A DNA stretch of 64,000 nt from Adiantum capillus-veneris (GCA_014529385.2 CM043960.1:30416396-30480395); one strand, 5' to 3'; numbered from the stretch's first letter, positions 10,405 through 21,620 are shown. Program-made: numbers and translations. Notes: a model not told the origin generated them from the sequence alone.

Positions 10405-10775
10405 GATTTCTTGTACCTTGAGTAGAAGATTTGTTTGATAAGCTACAAGGCTCTACCCACTTTAGTAGGATTGACCTTAAAAGTGGCTATCATCAAATAA
10501 GGTTAGTGGATGAAGATATCCTAAAGACCGCGTTTCATACAACGTTTGGTCTTTATGAATATCTAGTCATGCCTTTTGGCTTGGCCAATGCACCTGCCAC
10601 ATTCAATTATTTGATGGAGAAAATATTTAGACCCTACCGCAAGTTCACTGGAGTGTTCTTTGATGATATCATCATCTAGTCCAAGTCCTTGGAGGAACAC
10701 AAGCAACATCTCCAAGTGATTTTTCAAGCATTGAGAGAGAACAAGCTTTTTTTCAAACCAAAAGAAAATCGATTT
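10405..10775 (+). pseudogene. inverted RT palm segment of gypsy A
   Basis: On the plus strand, opposite to the rest of the element, lies [19 protein letters not shown].., then [27 protein letters not shown], the catalytic FFDDIII, and SLEEHKQHLQVIFQALRENK. It is exactly the RT piece missing between the minus-strand fingers (LLVQKKDN at about 10783) and thumb (about 10373). About 25 residues around the VDYRALN motif are missing. The simplest reading is a local inversion with a small deletion; an independent plus-strand gypsy fragment is less likely because no other plus-strand gypsy sequence adjoins it. Confidence 0.8.
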
Positions 10776-10782
10776 TTTCCTT

Positions 10783-11520
10783 CAATTATCTTTCTTTTGC
10801 ACTAAAAGGATTGGAGAACAAATGGGAGAGGATCTAGGCCTCACCATCCCTTTGTCTACCAATTCTTGTACTTGCCTTATGATCTCCTCTCATCAAGCTT
10901 GAGAAACTTGATAAGGAGGCTAGTTAGGCAGTGAGCTTCCTAGTAGGAGCTCAATTCGATGGTCATCCCCTCATTTTGGAGGTAAATCCATAGGGATATC
11001 ATCAATGAAAACATCTTGGAATGCATTTAGAAAAGTAGACAAGTCTAACTCTTCTTGATTCCTAACATTTTCATTTGATAAATCATTAGCGTCATTAGTG
11101 GATTCTTTGACAAAAATCATGTACGCAGAAATCGAGCTTTTCATTGACTTATCAAAAGATGGTGAAATTACAAGTGGTATAGTACGACCGTACTCATTAG
11201 CATCTATATACATGTTCTTTCCCCTGAAGGTGAGGTAGATTCTCCTTTCAGGGAACTTCATGTTGACAGCCATGCGATCAAACCATGGCGTCCCTAGGAT
11301 AGCATCCTCATGTTGGAGAGGAGAGATGAAAAAGTCTTCTTTGTCGACATAGCTTTGGACATGAAGCCTCAACTTCCCAATCAAGGGAGTAACGGAGGCT
11401 TGCTGTCCTTGAAAGTTGTGTCAGCCGCCGCTATAATATCTCCCATCTCGAAAGCTTGGATGCCCAACTTGGTGGCCAAGTCCATTGATATGAATTTGTG
11501 AGTAAAGACATCATGCTTCC
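10783..11520 (-). pseudogene. gypsy A protease to RT fingers
   Basis: Minus-strand frame 10971-11384 has AILGTPWFDRMAVNMKF, the region after a gypsy protease. It then has DVFIDDIPMDLPPK, the usual linker before RT. A separate frame gives EIIRQVQELVDKGMVRPRSS and LLVQKKDN (RT fingers). The expected protease active site (DSG/DTG) is not readable at about 11500, where text THKFIS.DLATKLGI remains. Confidence 0.75.
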
Positions 11521-12938
11521 TTACCCAAGCATAGGAGAGAGATGGTCCTTTGCAATGAGCATCCTCTTTTGGAGCTTCGATGGTGGAAGCCCTAGGAGTC
11601 TCATTGCGAGCATTTTAGGGGCAAGAATGATATCCATGTCCTTGCTCCCCACACTTAAAACACTTATGGTCCTTGAGAAAATCTTCAAGCTCTTCATGAG
11701 AGAGTTTATTTTTACCTTTGTAAAGTCCCTTCTCCTTGGACCTATTGTTGTTGTTGTTTTTGTTGTAGGAAGTGCCTTGGGAAGAATTTTGGGCATTGGT
11801 TTTCCCCTTTACATCATTTTTGTCTTTGTTTTCCATGGGTTTAACATTCCGTCTAGCCCCTTATTGAAAATGGATGCGGGAAGCAACCATGGTGTGGTGG
11901 ATTACTTCGGTGATAGAACCAGGCCGTCGGGAGTTGACATAGTCGGCCATTTCTTCATGTAATCTAGCACAAAATTGTTGCTTTTGCTCGACAAAGTCTA
12001 TCTTTTGGAAGATAGTAGCCTTGAGATGTAAATCCCAAAACTTGTCCACATATTTGTGAATAGACTCGAATGAGAGAAGCTTCAAACTGCACCACATTCG
12101 GTAAGTACTTTGTCCTTTGCATCGCTTGCAAGGAATTGCTTCATGATGGAAACTTGTAGAGTTTTCCATGTCTTTGGGGCTTCACCGTTGCCACGAAGGC
12201 TAGCCCACCATTGAGAAGCCGATTTCTAGAAGAGCATAGCTACATGGAGTAGCTTGGAGGACTCCATGAAGCCCTTGTCTCCAAGGCCGCATCAAATTGT
12301 TGGATGAAGTCCAATACTTTGTCGGTGGCACCAAAGGTGCCATCATAGGTGAGAAAAGAGATACTCTTCCTCCCTCTTTGAACTTCTTAAGCTTTTATGA
12401 TCTTCGCCATGCAGGGTATGATTTGAAATGTCCTCCCCTCTTGTATTCTCTAGGAGAATAGCCATAGATTTCGTTGGGAGAGGAGGAAGGTGAAGAAGAA
12501 GGAGAAGAGGGCAACCTCTTTCTTGACCTTTTCTTCCTTTGTTTCCTCTCTTCTCTTTTCGAGTGACAAGGAGAAGGAATCCGTACTGACCGTTTCCTCA
12601 TGGGAGGAGTTGACGACGTCTAGACTGCCGTCTTCGCGGAGCCACATCTTCAGAGGAACTTAGAGATTCATTGCTTTCTGGCTCTTTGGATTCCTCCTCT
12701 CGTATAGGAGAGAGTCTTCTTTTGGGGGTCTCATCAACAGGCCTCCTACGCTCTCTCTCCTCTTGGAGAGGAAGGGAAATCCCATAAACACGAAGTTATT
12801 GAGAGTAACTTCAGCTTGCAAAGTAGGGTTTCCCATAGCTTGATGCAACCTAGTAGCAAGATAATTGAAAAACATGGGGGCATCATCATTATCACCTTCA
12901 TGTGCAAAATCAAAGTTATCAATGTTCACAATGTTCAT
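11521..12938 (-). pseudogene. gypsy A gag
   Basis: The best start is at 12938, giving MNIVNIDNFDFAHEGD. The capsid-like middle (12169-11861) has FESIHKYVDKFWDLHLKA and FCARLHEEMADYV. The nucleocapsid has a CCHC knuckle, CFKCGEQGHGYHSC, in the frame 11615-11836. The frame changes several times between 12660 and 12170. Plus-strand frames over this region are shadows. Confidence 0.75.
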
Positions 12939-13280
12939 TCTACTCTCTTGGTTATTGTCAGCAATGCTTATTATACTTATGGTTTACTTAGTGCATTCTT
13001 TGGCAATTCAGAACCTTAGTTGCTACTCCTCTTAGCCTTTGAAAATGAGCACTTAAGTATCTACACCCACGGCTCGAATTGGTTTGGTTAATTATAGAGA
13101 GTAGTAGGGTGGGTCTAACATAGCACAATTGCCAAGGGATAGCTCCTTTTGGACTTCTTATGGCTTAATAATGGTAAAGCCATAGGCAAGTCTAAAAAGA
13201 CCCAATTATTAAGACCAAAGCTCCCAAGGTGTGCACCATATCCCACATAATGGGCTCAACAAAACCGATAATAGCTCCCA
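12939..13280 (-). other. gypsy A 5' leader, proximal part
   Basis: Non-coding sequence between the gag start of A and the insertion point of Copia B. The leader resumes at 20526 and reaches the PBS at 20621-20632. Confidence 0.7.
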
Positions 13281-13961
13281 TGTTAAGTATGGAGCCTGAT
13301 TTACCCTTGTAATTTTCTGTGGTAAAAGCGCACATTTGTAAGGCCCCCATTATGAGGAGAAGCCATCGTGCGTGAAGGAAAATCACTCACCGGAAACCAA
13401 AATTTTCACGGACAAGAATCAGGGGCAACTTTAGAGGCCTCGGGGACGGAGGCCCCCGAGACTTTTTTTCGTCGGAATATTATGGCCGGACGGCGGCCGG
13501 AAAGTGGTCGGAAAACAACCGGTCGGTTGGCCGGTGACCGATAGTCAATGGCCGATGGCCGATGGTCGGAAGTCAATGGCCGGTGGCCGGTGGTCGGAAG
13601 TCAATGGCTGGTGGCCGGTGGCCGAATTCAAAAGCGGACTTGTCTTCTCAAGGGCGGCCACACATGGGCGGATTGGAGGGTCCAATTTGGACTTATTCGC
13701 ACAAGGGTGGCTACACATGGCTATCTCTCATAAGAGAGGGCAGCCCTTTTGGCCTATAAAAGGAGGCCATTTCTACACATATTTCATAGTGTGAAGTTGA
13801 TGCAACAAGGTGAGTGTGAGGTGGTGAGAGTGAAGCAAGGTGGGAGCTCTATCAAGGGTTTAATCCCTTTGTAAACTACTTCTTCTTTTGAAGTGCTAAA
13901 GCCATTGAGTGGCTACTTTCTCGTGGACGTAGCCCACATTGGGTGAACCACGTATATCGTG

Positions 13962-14012
<51 letters not shown>

Positions 14013-14097
14013 CTATAATCTCTTGTGTGTGAAATCTATCTCTCTCCATTAAGTAATCTACTCAAAAATCTATTTAGCTACGTCTTATTTTCTAACA
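13281..14097 (+). repeat. 5' LTR of Copia B
   Basis: It is 817 bp, slightly longer than its 779-bp partner. The difference comes from a CGGGGACGGAGGCCCCCG-type palindromic stretch near 13440 and extra copies of the GGCCGGTGGCCG minisatellite at 13510-13625. A TATAAAAG box is at 13755 and a (CT)n tract at 13966-14009. Confidence 0.93.
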
Positions 14098-14099
14098 AC

Positions 14100-14111
14100 T
14101 GTTATCAGAGC
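14100..14111 (+). promoter_or_regulatory. primer-binding site of Copia B
   Basis: TGTTATCAGAGC, two bases after the LTR, differs by one base from the plant initiator Met-tRNA complement TGGTATCAGAGC. Confidence 0.85.
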
Positions 14112-14548
14112 AAGGTTTGCTCGTAGCTAAATTATCTCAAGGAAAGGATTCCTTGAATTGAGTGGGAGTTATGGCGGAGGAAGGGAAGCTCAAGATTGAG
14201 AAGTTCAGCGGCAAAAACTACCAACATTGGCAGATGCAGATTGAAGACTATCTCTACCAGAAGGACCTCTATTTGCCACTAGGCGGTCTTGCGAAGAAGC
14301 CCGCAACAATGGCAGATGAAGCATGGATTGTCCTTGATCGAAAGGAACTGGGAACAATCCGGTTAAGCTTGGCGTCAACGGTGGCCTTCAATGTTTCGGA
14401 GATGAAGACCACGGAGGACTTGATGAAGTCACTTGACGACTTCTACGAGAAACCATCGGCATCCAATAAGGTATTTCTTATGAAGCGCTTGTTCAATCTA
14501 AAGATGACAGAGAATGGTTCAGTTGCAGAACACCTAAATGACTTTAAC

Positions 14549-16178
14549 TGTCATAAAATCTAATATCTAACCAACCCAAATGATTTTCTCATATTAAATT
14601 GATCACTTAATGTGGGAGAATAAATGGGAACAAGTGTTAAGATATAGATATGTGCTTATAGATCTATCTCAACACGGGGCCAATAGTAAAGGGGCCCAAA
14701 TGGGAGATGGTCTATCAAAAGCAAGGCTAAACAATGGAGCATAAGACCTTAGGGTTAGTTTCATTGAAGACCTCCAACAATGTGTGTAAAAGTCCTTTGA
14801 CCTTAGGTAAGCTAGGGCTGAGCTTGAGGTGGGAACCCGGCCCAAGCTCGAGGTGCTTGTCGTGCTTGAGGTGCTTGTCCTGCTTGAGGTTCTTGATTAA
14901 GATGCTTGAGGTGCTTGACTGGCTCCATGCTTGAGGTGCTTGACTTGGTGCATGATTAAGGTGCTTGAGGTGCCTTGAGAAGCTTGCCTGAGATGCTTGT
15001 GGGAACACCCCCTACTTCAAGTGCTTAGTCATGCTTGATGACTAAGGGGCTTGCTCATCCAAAGTCAACTATATCCCTACAAGGAGGGGGGCGAGCCTAC
15101 GGGGGGGGGGGGGGGGGGGGGGGGGGATGAGAGAGAACACACACACTCACACAAGGGAAGCCCCAGCTTGAAGAGGCAGCAAGGACACTTGTCAAGTTCC
15201 TCCCCATGTTGCCCTCATGGTGTGCCTGAAGCCTATTGATTGGCCACCCAAGGGGTCCAATGATAATTTAGGATATTTAATTAATTTATTTTGCATTTAT
15301 CAAGTCCTCTCTCTCAAAGGGGAAAGGGGGACACTTGTCCCAAGGCTACCCATGTTGCTTGTAATGGCTCCTGCTTGTGATTGGCTAGGCCTGGAGGGGT
15401 CCAATGAGCTTCAAGCATGAGCTACAAGGGGGGGTCGACCCAAGCAAGCTAGGGGGGTGCTTAGGGGGTATACTCACCCACACACACTCACAAGCACTCT
15501 CATTGTGTACTATGCAAAGTGCAAGAGCTCCCTCTCCTTCTCCAAGCAAGTAGAGGTTGAGAGCCTACACCAACACTCTTGGCTATGGAGTGCAAATCCA
15601 TCCAAGAGCCATGATTCAATGCTTGAGCTTGCCATCTATTTCTTCTTCATTACTATGCTATTATGTATGCTAGCACAAGAGTTATGATAAGTGAGGAACT
15701 AGCTCTTTCTCGTATGAAATGTTTCTTCTTCCTCTTCCCTACCCTCATTCCCTACTAGCTCTCTCCACCTTCGAAGGTGTTTGAGGTCTTGGGACTGAGG
15801 CTTGGTATAGTTAAAGCTTTCTTCAAGTTTAGGTTATGCTATGATGGTGATGCATGAAGCTTTCCATCTTCATTGCTTCACCTAGGTCACAAGGAACACA
15901 AAGAATGTATTGTAACAAGTCTCTCTTTATGGGAGAAATCATAATACAAATGCCTATTGGAGGGGGGACCGGCTCCACATAAATCCGGTCCTCAACTGTT
16001 GTCATGTTCTCTAAATTCTCTCTCTTGCAAAAGTATTGTCCATGCCAAGTTAACTAATTGCTATAATTATGTTGCTATCTTCAATTATGTCTACCCTCTA
16101 TGCTCACAAAATCATTTCTTGAAAGTACTTTCATTAAATTCCGGCTACTCTCAAATTGAATAGGCAAATTACATTACA
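14549..16178 (+). mobile_element. solo LTR of the gypsy A family, TSD TTAAC
   Basis: It starts TGTCATAAAATC, ends ATTACA, and is flanked by a perfect 5-bp duplication TTAAC (14544-14548 and 16179-16183). It inserted inside the gag frame of Copia B. The sequence matches the 3' LTR of gypsy A (3931-5069) in reverse relative orientation and is longer (1630 bp) because of a minisatellite rich in CTTGAGGTG at about 14830-15030, a G26 run (15101-15126) and further sequence. It contains no coding region. A small non-autonomous element is an alternative, but the LTR identity makes a solo LTR more likely. Confidence 0.88.
15101..15126. repeat. G26 homopolymer
   Basis: An uninterrupted G run within the solo LTR; the length may be inexact. 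Confidence 0.9.
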
Positions 16179-17197
16179 TTAACACAAACATAAGTCAACT
16201 TCGATCAGTGAAAATCAATTTCGATGACGAAGTGCGAGCTCTCCTTATACTATCGTCTCTACCGGATAGTTGGGACAGCCTTGTGATGGTTGTAAGTAAT
16301 TCTATCTCTGGCACAAATACTCTTAAGTTTGATGATGTTGTGGGTGTTCTCCTAAGCGAGGAAATGCGAAGGAGAAGCACAGGAGAATCATCAAGTGTTG
16401 CACTATCAGTGGAAACAAGAGGAAGGCCTAAGGAGAGGTTCAAAAACCAAAAGGGTCGTGATCGCTCAAGGCGGACCAAGTCACGCACAAAGTCAGTTCT
16501 TGAATGTTGGAACTGCGGCAAGAAGCGCCACGTCAAGAAGGATTGCTGGTCCAAGAAGAAGAAGGAGACAGAGTCTCAAGACAACAAGCCAACATCGGAG
16601 GCCAATGTGGCAGGTAAAGTAGAGCAAGATGCTCTAATTCTCTCATTAGACAATGTGTCTAATTCCTGGATAGTAGATTCCAGGGCTTCATTCCATGCGA
16701 CACCACACAAGCAACATTTCCAAGACTACACCAAAGGTAATTTTGGGTATGTATACTTGGGAGATGCTGAAGCTTGTGAGATTGTCGGCAAAGGTACAGT
16801 TTCTGTCAAAACTGCTAACGAAAATGAATGGAAGCTTAAAGATGTTAGGCATGTTCCTTCTCTTCGCAAAAATTTGATCTCTACAGGACAATTGGACGAT
16901 GAAGGTCACAACATTGCATTCGGAAACAAACGGTGGAAGATCTCAAAGGGATCTTTGGTGGTTGCTAAGGGAGAAAAAGTTGGTACACTTTACTTGTGTA
17001 CTGTTAGCACGCAACCTTCAGCTTGTGCAGCAACTACAGAAGTTGACAGTGCGGTGTGGCACTACCGACTTGGGCATATGAGTGCCAAAGGAATGCAAAT
17101 CCTTCAAACAAAGAAGCTTCTACCAGGTTTGAAAGAAGTGGACTTAGAGTTCTGTGAAGATTGTGTTTATGGTAAACAAAAGAGGGTAAAATTTTAA

Positions 17198-17911
17198 AAA
17201 TCAGGAAATGAAAGAAAAAATAAAAAACTTGAGTTGGTTCATTCTGATGTTTGGGGTCCTGCAAGTACACCATCACTTGGTGGCTCATTGTACTATGTAA
17301 CATTCATAGACGATGCGACTAGAAAAACATGGGTTTATGTCATGAAGAATAAATCCGATGTATTTTCCATATTTCAAAGGTGGAAAGCCTTTGTGGAGAA
17401 TGAAACAGGTACCAAGGTTAAATGCCTGAGATCCGACAATGGAGGCGAATATTGCAGCCAAGCTTTTGAAAGCTTTTGTGCTAGCAATGGCATTCGGAGG
17501 CAAAGGACAACCCCAAGGACACCTCAACAAAATGGGATTTCGGAAAGGATGAACAGGACAATCATGGAACGAGCATGAAGCATGCGGCTACATGCAGGCC
17601 TACCGCTTGAGCTTTGGGCGGAAGCTCTAAGTACGTCTGTGTACTTAATCAATCGGTCACCCTCAACGACATTGGATGGGGGAGTTCCAGAAGAGGCATG
17701 GACAAGTAAACCGGTGAATTATGCATTTCTCAAAGTGTTTGGGTGTGAGGCTTTCATGCACATAGATAGAAGCCTAAGATGAAAGCTAGATGCAAAGTCC
17801 AAAAAGTGTTTCTTCATTGGCTATGGAGAAGGAGACTTTGGGTATCGCCTATGGAATCCTGAAGATGGTAAAATCTTAAGGAGTAGGGATGTAATTTTCA
17901 ACGAACAAAAT
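17198..17911 (+). pseudogene. Copia B integrase
   Basis: The catalytic triad is readable: Asp in LVHSDVWGP, Asp in LRSDNGGEY and Glu in GISERMNRT. The C-terminal part LPLELWAEALSTSVYLINR and KSKKCFFIGYGEG follows. TGA stops at 17576-17578 and 17780-17782 interrupt continuous homology, so no functional integrase is made from this copy without read-through. Confidence 0.9.
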
Positions 17912-19318
17912 ATGTACAAAGATTACTTGGAAAGAAAACAAACAAAAGAAACAGGTGATGAGTACATGGAGCTTGAGGACGGTGAAGACTCAAGGACTGC
18001 AAACGGTGACAATGTGCAACAACGTCAACCAAATGAGGAGCCTCAACCTATTCCCCGAAGATCTGCAAGAGCAAGTAGACCTCCAGAAAGGTTTGTTCCT
18101 TCCTTCAACCATCTCTTGATCTCAGATTCTGGAGAGCCGGAATCATACGAAGAAGCTATGCAACATGAATCCAAAGAAGAATGGACGAAGAGCATGCAAG
18201 TGGAGATGGACTCACTACATCGCAACCAAACATGGGAGTTGGTTGAGTTGCCTAAAGGTAAGCGGGCACTTCAAAACAAATGGGTGTACAAGCTAAAGGA
18301 AGAAGAAGGTGGGAAGAAAAGGTACAAGTCTAGGCTTGTGGTAAAAGGTTTTTCTCAAAAGAAAGGTATTGACTTCAATGAAATATTTTCTCCTGTTGTA
18401 AAAATGAACTCAATTAAGCTTGTCTTAAGCCTTGTGGCTACTCATGATCTAAATCTCGAGAAAATGGATGTAAATACGGCATTCCCTCACGGTGACTTAG
18501 AGGAGGAAATCTACATGCTTCAACCAAAGGGGTATGAAGTAAAAGGTAAGGAGAAAATGGTTTGCAGATTAAAGAAGAGCTTGTATGGTTTAAAGCAAGC
18601 ATCAAGACAATGGTACTTGAAGTTTGATCGATGGATGTTGGATCATGGATTCACAAGATGCAACTCGGATCACTGCGTCTACATGAAGAATTTGGGAGAT
18701 AGGAAATTCATCATCCTAATGTTGTATGTTGATGACATGTTGATTGCAAGTGCTAACATGCAGGACATCAAAGACCTAAAAGAGGAGCTGTCCAAATCTT
18801 TTTCAATGAAAGATTTAGGTGTTGCAAAGAGGATACTTGGTATGAAAATATCAAGGGACAGGACGAAGAAGACAATAAAGCTATCTCAAGAAGATTACAT
18901 CAAGAAGGTACTAAAAAGGTTTGCAATGCAAAATGCAAAACCAGTTTCTACACCTTTGGCTGGTCATTTTAAACTAACGAAGGATATGTGTCCAAAGACA
19001 CAAGAGGAGATAGCCTATATGTATAAAGTTCCATATGCTGCAGCGATAGGTTCTCTAATGTATGCTATGGTCTGGACAAGGCCAGACATTGCACATGCAG
19101 TGGGAGTTGTGAGTAGGTTCATGGACAACCCAGGTAAAGAGCATTGGCAAGCTGTGAAGTGGATACTTAGGTATCTAAAAGGGACAACAACAAATGCTTT
19201 GTATTTTGGAGGAACTGATATTTTTCTAGAAGGGTATGCTGATGCGATATGGCAGGTGACAAAGATACTCGAAGGAGCACTACTGGCTATGTGTTCACGG
19301 CTGGAGGCACAGCAGTAA
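17912..19318 (+). pseudogene. Copia B reverse transcriptase
   Basis: A 468-codon open frame covers the RT. NQTWELVELPKG and NKWVYKLKEE open the domain, motif A has KMDVNTAFPHGDL, and the catalytic LYVDDMLIA box is intact. Then come VSTPLAGHFKL and WTRPDIAHAVGVVSRF. A one-base deletion near 19243 throws it out of frame with RNase H, so the terminal residues after GYADA are not genuine. Confidence 0.9.
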
Positions 19319-19686
19319 GCTGGGCTTCAAAGCTGCAGAAAGTGGTTTCACTTTCTACCACGGAAGCAGAGTATGTAGCAATGACGGAGGCAAGCAAAGA
19401 AATTATGTGGCTTCACAGATTCTTACAAGAGCTTGGATTCAAACAAGACAATTGTGTCTTGTACAGTGGTAGCCAAAGCGCTATCCATCTTGCGAAGAAC
19501 TCAGCCTTTCATTCAAGGACAAAGCACATTGAGGTGAGATATCACTTCATACGCACTCTTTTGGAAGAGGGACAGCTAAAGCTAGGAAAGGTGCATACAA
19601 GTGAAAATCCTGCAGACATGTTTACAAAGGTGGTCAACAAGGAGAAGTTGAGCTTTTGCTCATCTTCAATCGGCATTCAAGGATAA
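19249..19686 (+). pseudogene. Copia B RNase H
   Basis: Reads [50 protein letters not shown] and [16 protein letters not shown], which is the Copia RNase H order. The usual DS in CDSQSAI reads GSQSAI, so one catalytic Asp appears lost. It is in the +1 frame relative to RT. Confidence 0.88.
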
Positions 19687-19746
19687 GAAGCCAGAATGGA
19701 AAGCAGTCACAAGTTTGGTTTGGAGATCAGTCTCCAAGTGGGAGAT

Positions 19747-20379
19747 TGTTAAGTATGGAGCTTGATTTACCCTTGTAATTTTCTATGGTAAAAGCGCACA
19801 TTTGTAAGGCCCCCATTATGAGGAGAAGCCATCGTACGTGAAGGAAAATCACTCACCGGAAACCAAAATTTTCACAGACAAGAATCAGGGGCAACTTTTT
19901 TTTTCGTCGGAATATTCCTTTTTGCCAGAATATTATGGCCGAACGGCGGCCGGAAAGTGGTCGGAAAACAACCGGTCGGTTGGTCGGTGGCCGGTAGTCA
20001 ATGGCCGATGGCCGGTGGTCGAAAGTCAATGGCCGGTGGCCGAATTCAAACGCGGACTTGTCTTCTCAAGGGCGGCCACACATGAGCGGATTGGAGGGTC
20101 CAATTTGGACTTATTCGCACAAGGGCAGCTACACATGGCTGTCTCTCATAAGAGAGGGCAGCCCTTTTGGCCTATAAAAGGAGGCCATTTCTACACACAT
20201 TTCATAGTGTGAAGTTGATGCAACAAGGTGAGTGTGAAGTGGTGAGAGTGAAGCAAGGCGGGAGCTCTATCAAGGGTTTAATCCCTTTGTAAACTACTTC
20301 TTCTTTTGAAGTGCTAAAGCCATTTAGTGGCTGCTTTCCCGTGGACGTAGCCCACATTGGGTAAACCACGTATATCGTG

Positions 20380-20442
<63 letters not shown>

Positions 20443-20525
20443 ATAATCTCTTGTGAGTGAAATCTATCTCTCTCCATTAAGTAATCTACTCAAAAATCTA
20501 TTTAGCTACGTCTTATTTTCTAACA
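19747..20525 (+). repeat. 3' LTR of Copia B
   Basis: 779 bp, a partner of 13281-14097. It contains a TATAAAAG box near 20173 and a (CT)n tract at 20383-20439. It has fewer copies of the GGCCGG minisatellite than the 5' LTR. Confidence 0.93.
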
Positions 20526-20620
20526 TCCCAGTCCCACTTACCCTAATATAATTAACATAATCAACCATTAATAGGCTATTTAAGGACCTCTCTTCTTAAG
20601 CAAGAAAAGAGAAACCAAAT

Positions 20621-20632
20621 GCTCTGATACCA
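20621..20632 (-). promoter_or_regulatory. primer-binding site of gypsy A
   Basis: The minus strand reads TGGTATCAGAGC, an exact initiator Met-tRNA complement, one base from the LTR edge at 20634. This shows that 20526-20633 is the distal leader of gypsy A, displaced by Copia B. Confidence 0.9.
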
Positions 20633-20633
20633 A

Positions 20634-21620
20634 TGTAATGGAAATGGCCTATGAACTTTGAGGATACTGGAATTAAGAGAATTCGAGTGAGCATTTTTGT
20701 GAGATTACTTTGAAATCATAGAGGGTGAACTTAATTGATGGTAGCAACATAAACATAGTACTTAATTAACTTTGCATGAATAATACTTTTGCAAGAAGAG
20801 AGAGAGTATTAGAGGACATGACAATAGTTGAGGACCGGATTTACTTGGAGCCGGTCCCCCCTCCAAAAGGCGTTTGTATTATAGATTTTCCCATCAAGAG
20901 AGACTTGATACAATGCAATCTTTGTGTTCCTTGTGACCTAGGTGATGCAATGAAGATGGAAAGCTTCATGTATCACAAGCATGCCATAAACTTTGCAAAA
21001 AACATTAACTATCCCAAGCCTCAGTCCCAAGGCCTCAAACACCTTTGAAGGTATAGAGAGCTAGCGGGGAATGAGGGTAGGGAAGAGGAAGAAGAATCAT
21101 CCATAGGAGAAAGAAATAGTTCCTCACTTATCATCACTCTTCTTGCTTAGCATAGCATAATAGCATAGTAATGAAGATGAAGAAGATGGCAAGCTTAAGC
21201 ATTGACGCATGGCTCTTGGTTGGACCAAGGGTTAAGATATAGACATGTGCTTATAGATCTATCTCAACAAGGGGCCAATGGTAAAGGGGCCCAAATGAGA
21301 GATGGTTTATCAAAGAGCAAGGTTAACCAATGGAGCATAAGACCTTAGGGTTAGCTTCATTGAAGACCTCCAATAATGAGTGTAAAAGTCCTTTGACCTT
21401 GGGTAAGGTAGGGCTCAGCTTGAGGTGGGAACTCGGCCCAAGCTTGAGGTGCTTGTCGTGCTTGATGACTAAGGTGCTTGAGGTGCCTGATGACTGAGAT
21501 GCTTGAGATGCTTGAGGTGCTTGATGATTGAGATGCTTGAGGTGCTTGTCATGCTTGTGATGCTAGGGCTATACTTGAGGTGAGACCCCAACCCAAGCTT
21601 GAGGGGCTTAAGGGCCAAGC
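20634..21620 (-). repeat. 5' LTR of gypsy A, internally rearranged
   Basis: 20634-21228 matches the R/U5-side part of the A LTR in the expected orientation. From 21229 onward (GGTTAAGATATAG...) the sequence matches 14633-14860 of the solo LTR in the opposite orientation, and then dissolves into CTTGAGGTGCTTG repeats to about 21620. The outer LTR end (TGTCATAAAATC) is missing. Either an inversion with deletion or a second LTR inserted head-on would explain this. Confidence 0.7.

Larger units (their letters stand above)
14171..17197 (+). pseudogene. Copia B gag, protease and pre-integrase region
   Basis: The ATG at 14171 gives MAEEGKLKIEKFSGKNYQHW, a standard Copia gag start; a GTG nine bases upstream is only an open-frame extension. 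The frame runs to HLNDFN at 14548. It resumes after the inserted solo LTR at 16184 as TNISQLRSV, exactly in frame once one TSD copy is discounted. Then come the CCHC knuckle CWNCGKKRHVKKDC, the protease site WIVDSRASFHAT (DSRA where DSGA is usual) and the pre-integrase block WHYRLGHMSAKGM. The frame ends at a TAA (17195-17197) that interrupts continuous homology. The polyprotein would self-assemble into cytoplasmic particles and process itself. Confidence 0.9.
13281..20525 (+). mobile_element. Copia element 'B', nested in gypsy A, TSD TCCCA
   Basis: Long terminal repeats are at 13281-14097 and 19747-20525. Both start TGTTAAGTATGG and end TTTTCTAACA. The flanking 5-bp duplication TCCCA (13276-13280 and 20526-20530) is perfect. 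The PBS is TGTTATCAGAGC at 14100-14111, one mismatch from the Met-tRNA site. The polypurine tract AAGTGGGAGA is at 19736-19745. The domain order gag, protease, integrase, RT, RNase H is that of Copia. It is interrupted in gag by a solo LTR (14549-16178). Several stops and one frameshift make it non-autonomous now. Confidence 0.95.
3931..21620 (-). mobile_element. Ty3/gypsy chromovirus 'A', degenerate and multiply interrupted
   Basis: A minus-strand LTR retrotransposon can be traced from its 3' LTR (3931-5069) through chromodomain, integrase, RNase H, RT, protease and gag (to 12938), to a primer-binding site at 20621-20632 and a rearranged 5' LTR from 20634. The PBS, read on the minus strand, is TGGTATCAGAGC (initiator Met-tRNA), one base from the LTR. 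The polypurine tract (AAGAGAGAGG) lies next to the 3' LTR start at 5070-5090. Later events split it: a PLE with its 596-bp duplication (5593-8349), Copia B (13281-20525) and an inversion in RT. No reading frame is intact. Its outer 5' end and TSD are lost. Confidence 0.8.

Noticed and set aside
11498-11962. 154-codon plus-strand frame
   Set aside because: It is the antisense shadow of the gypsy A gag.
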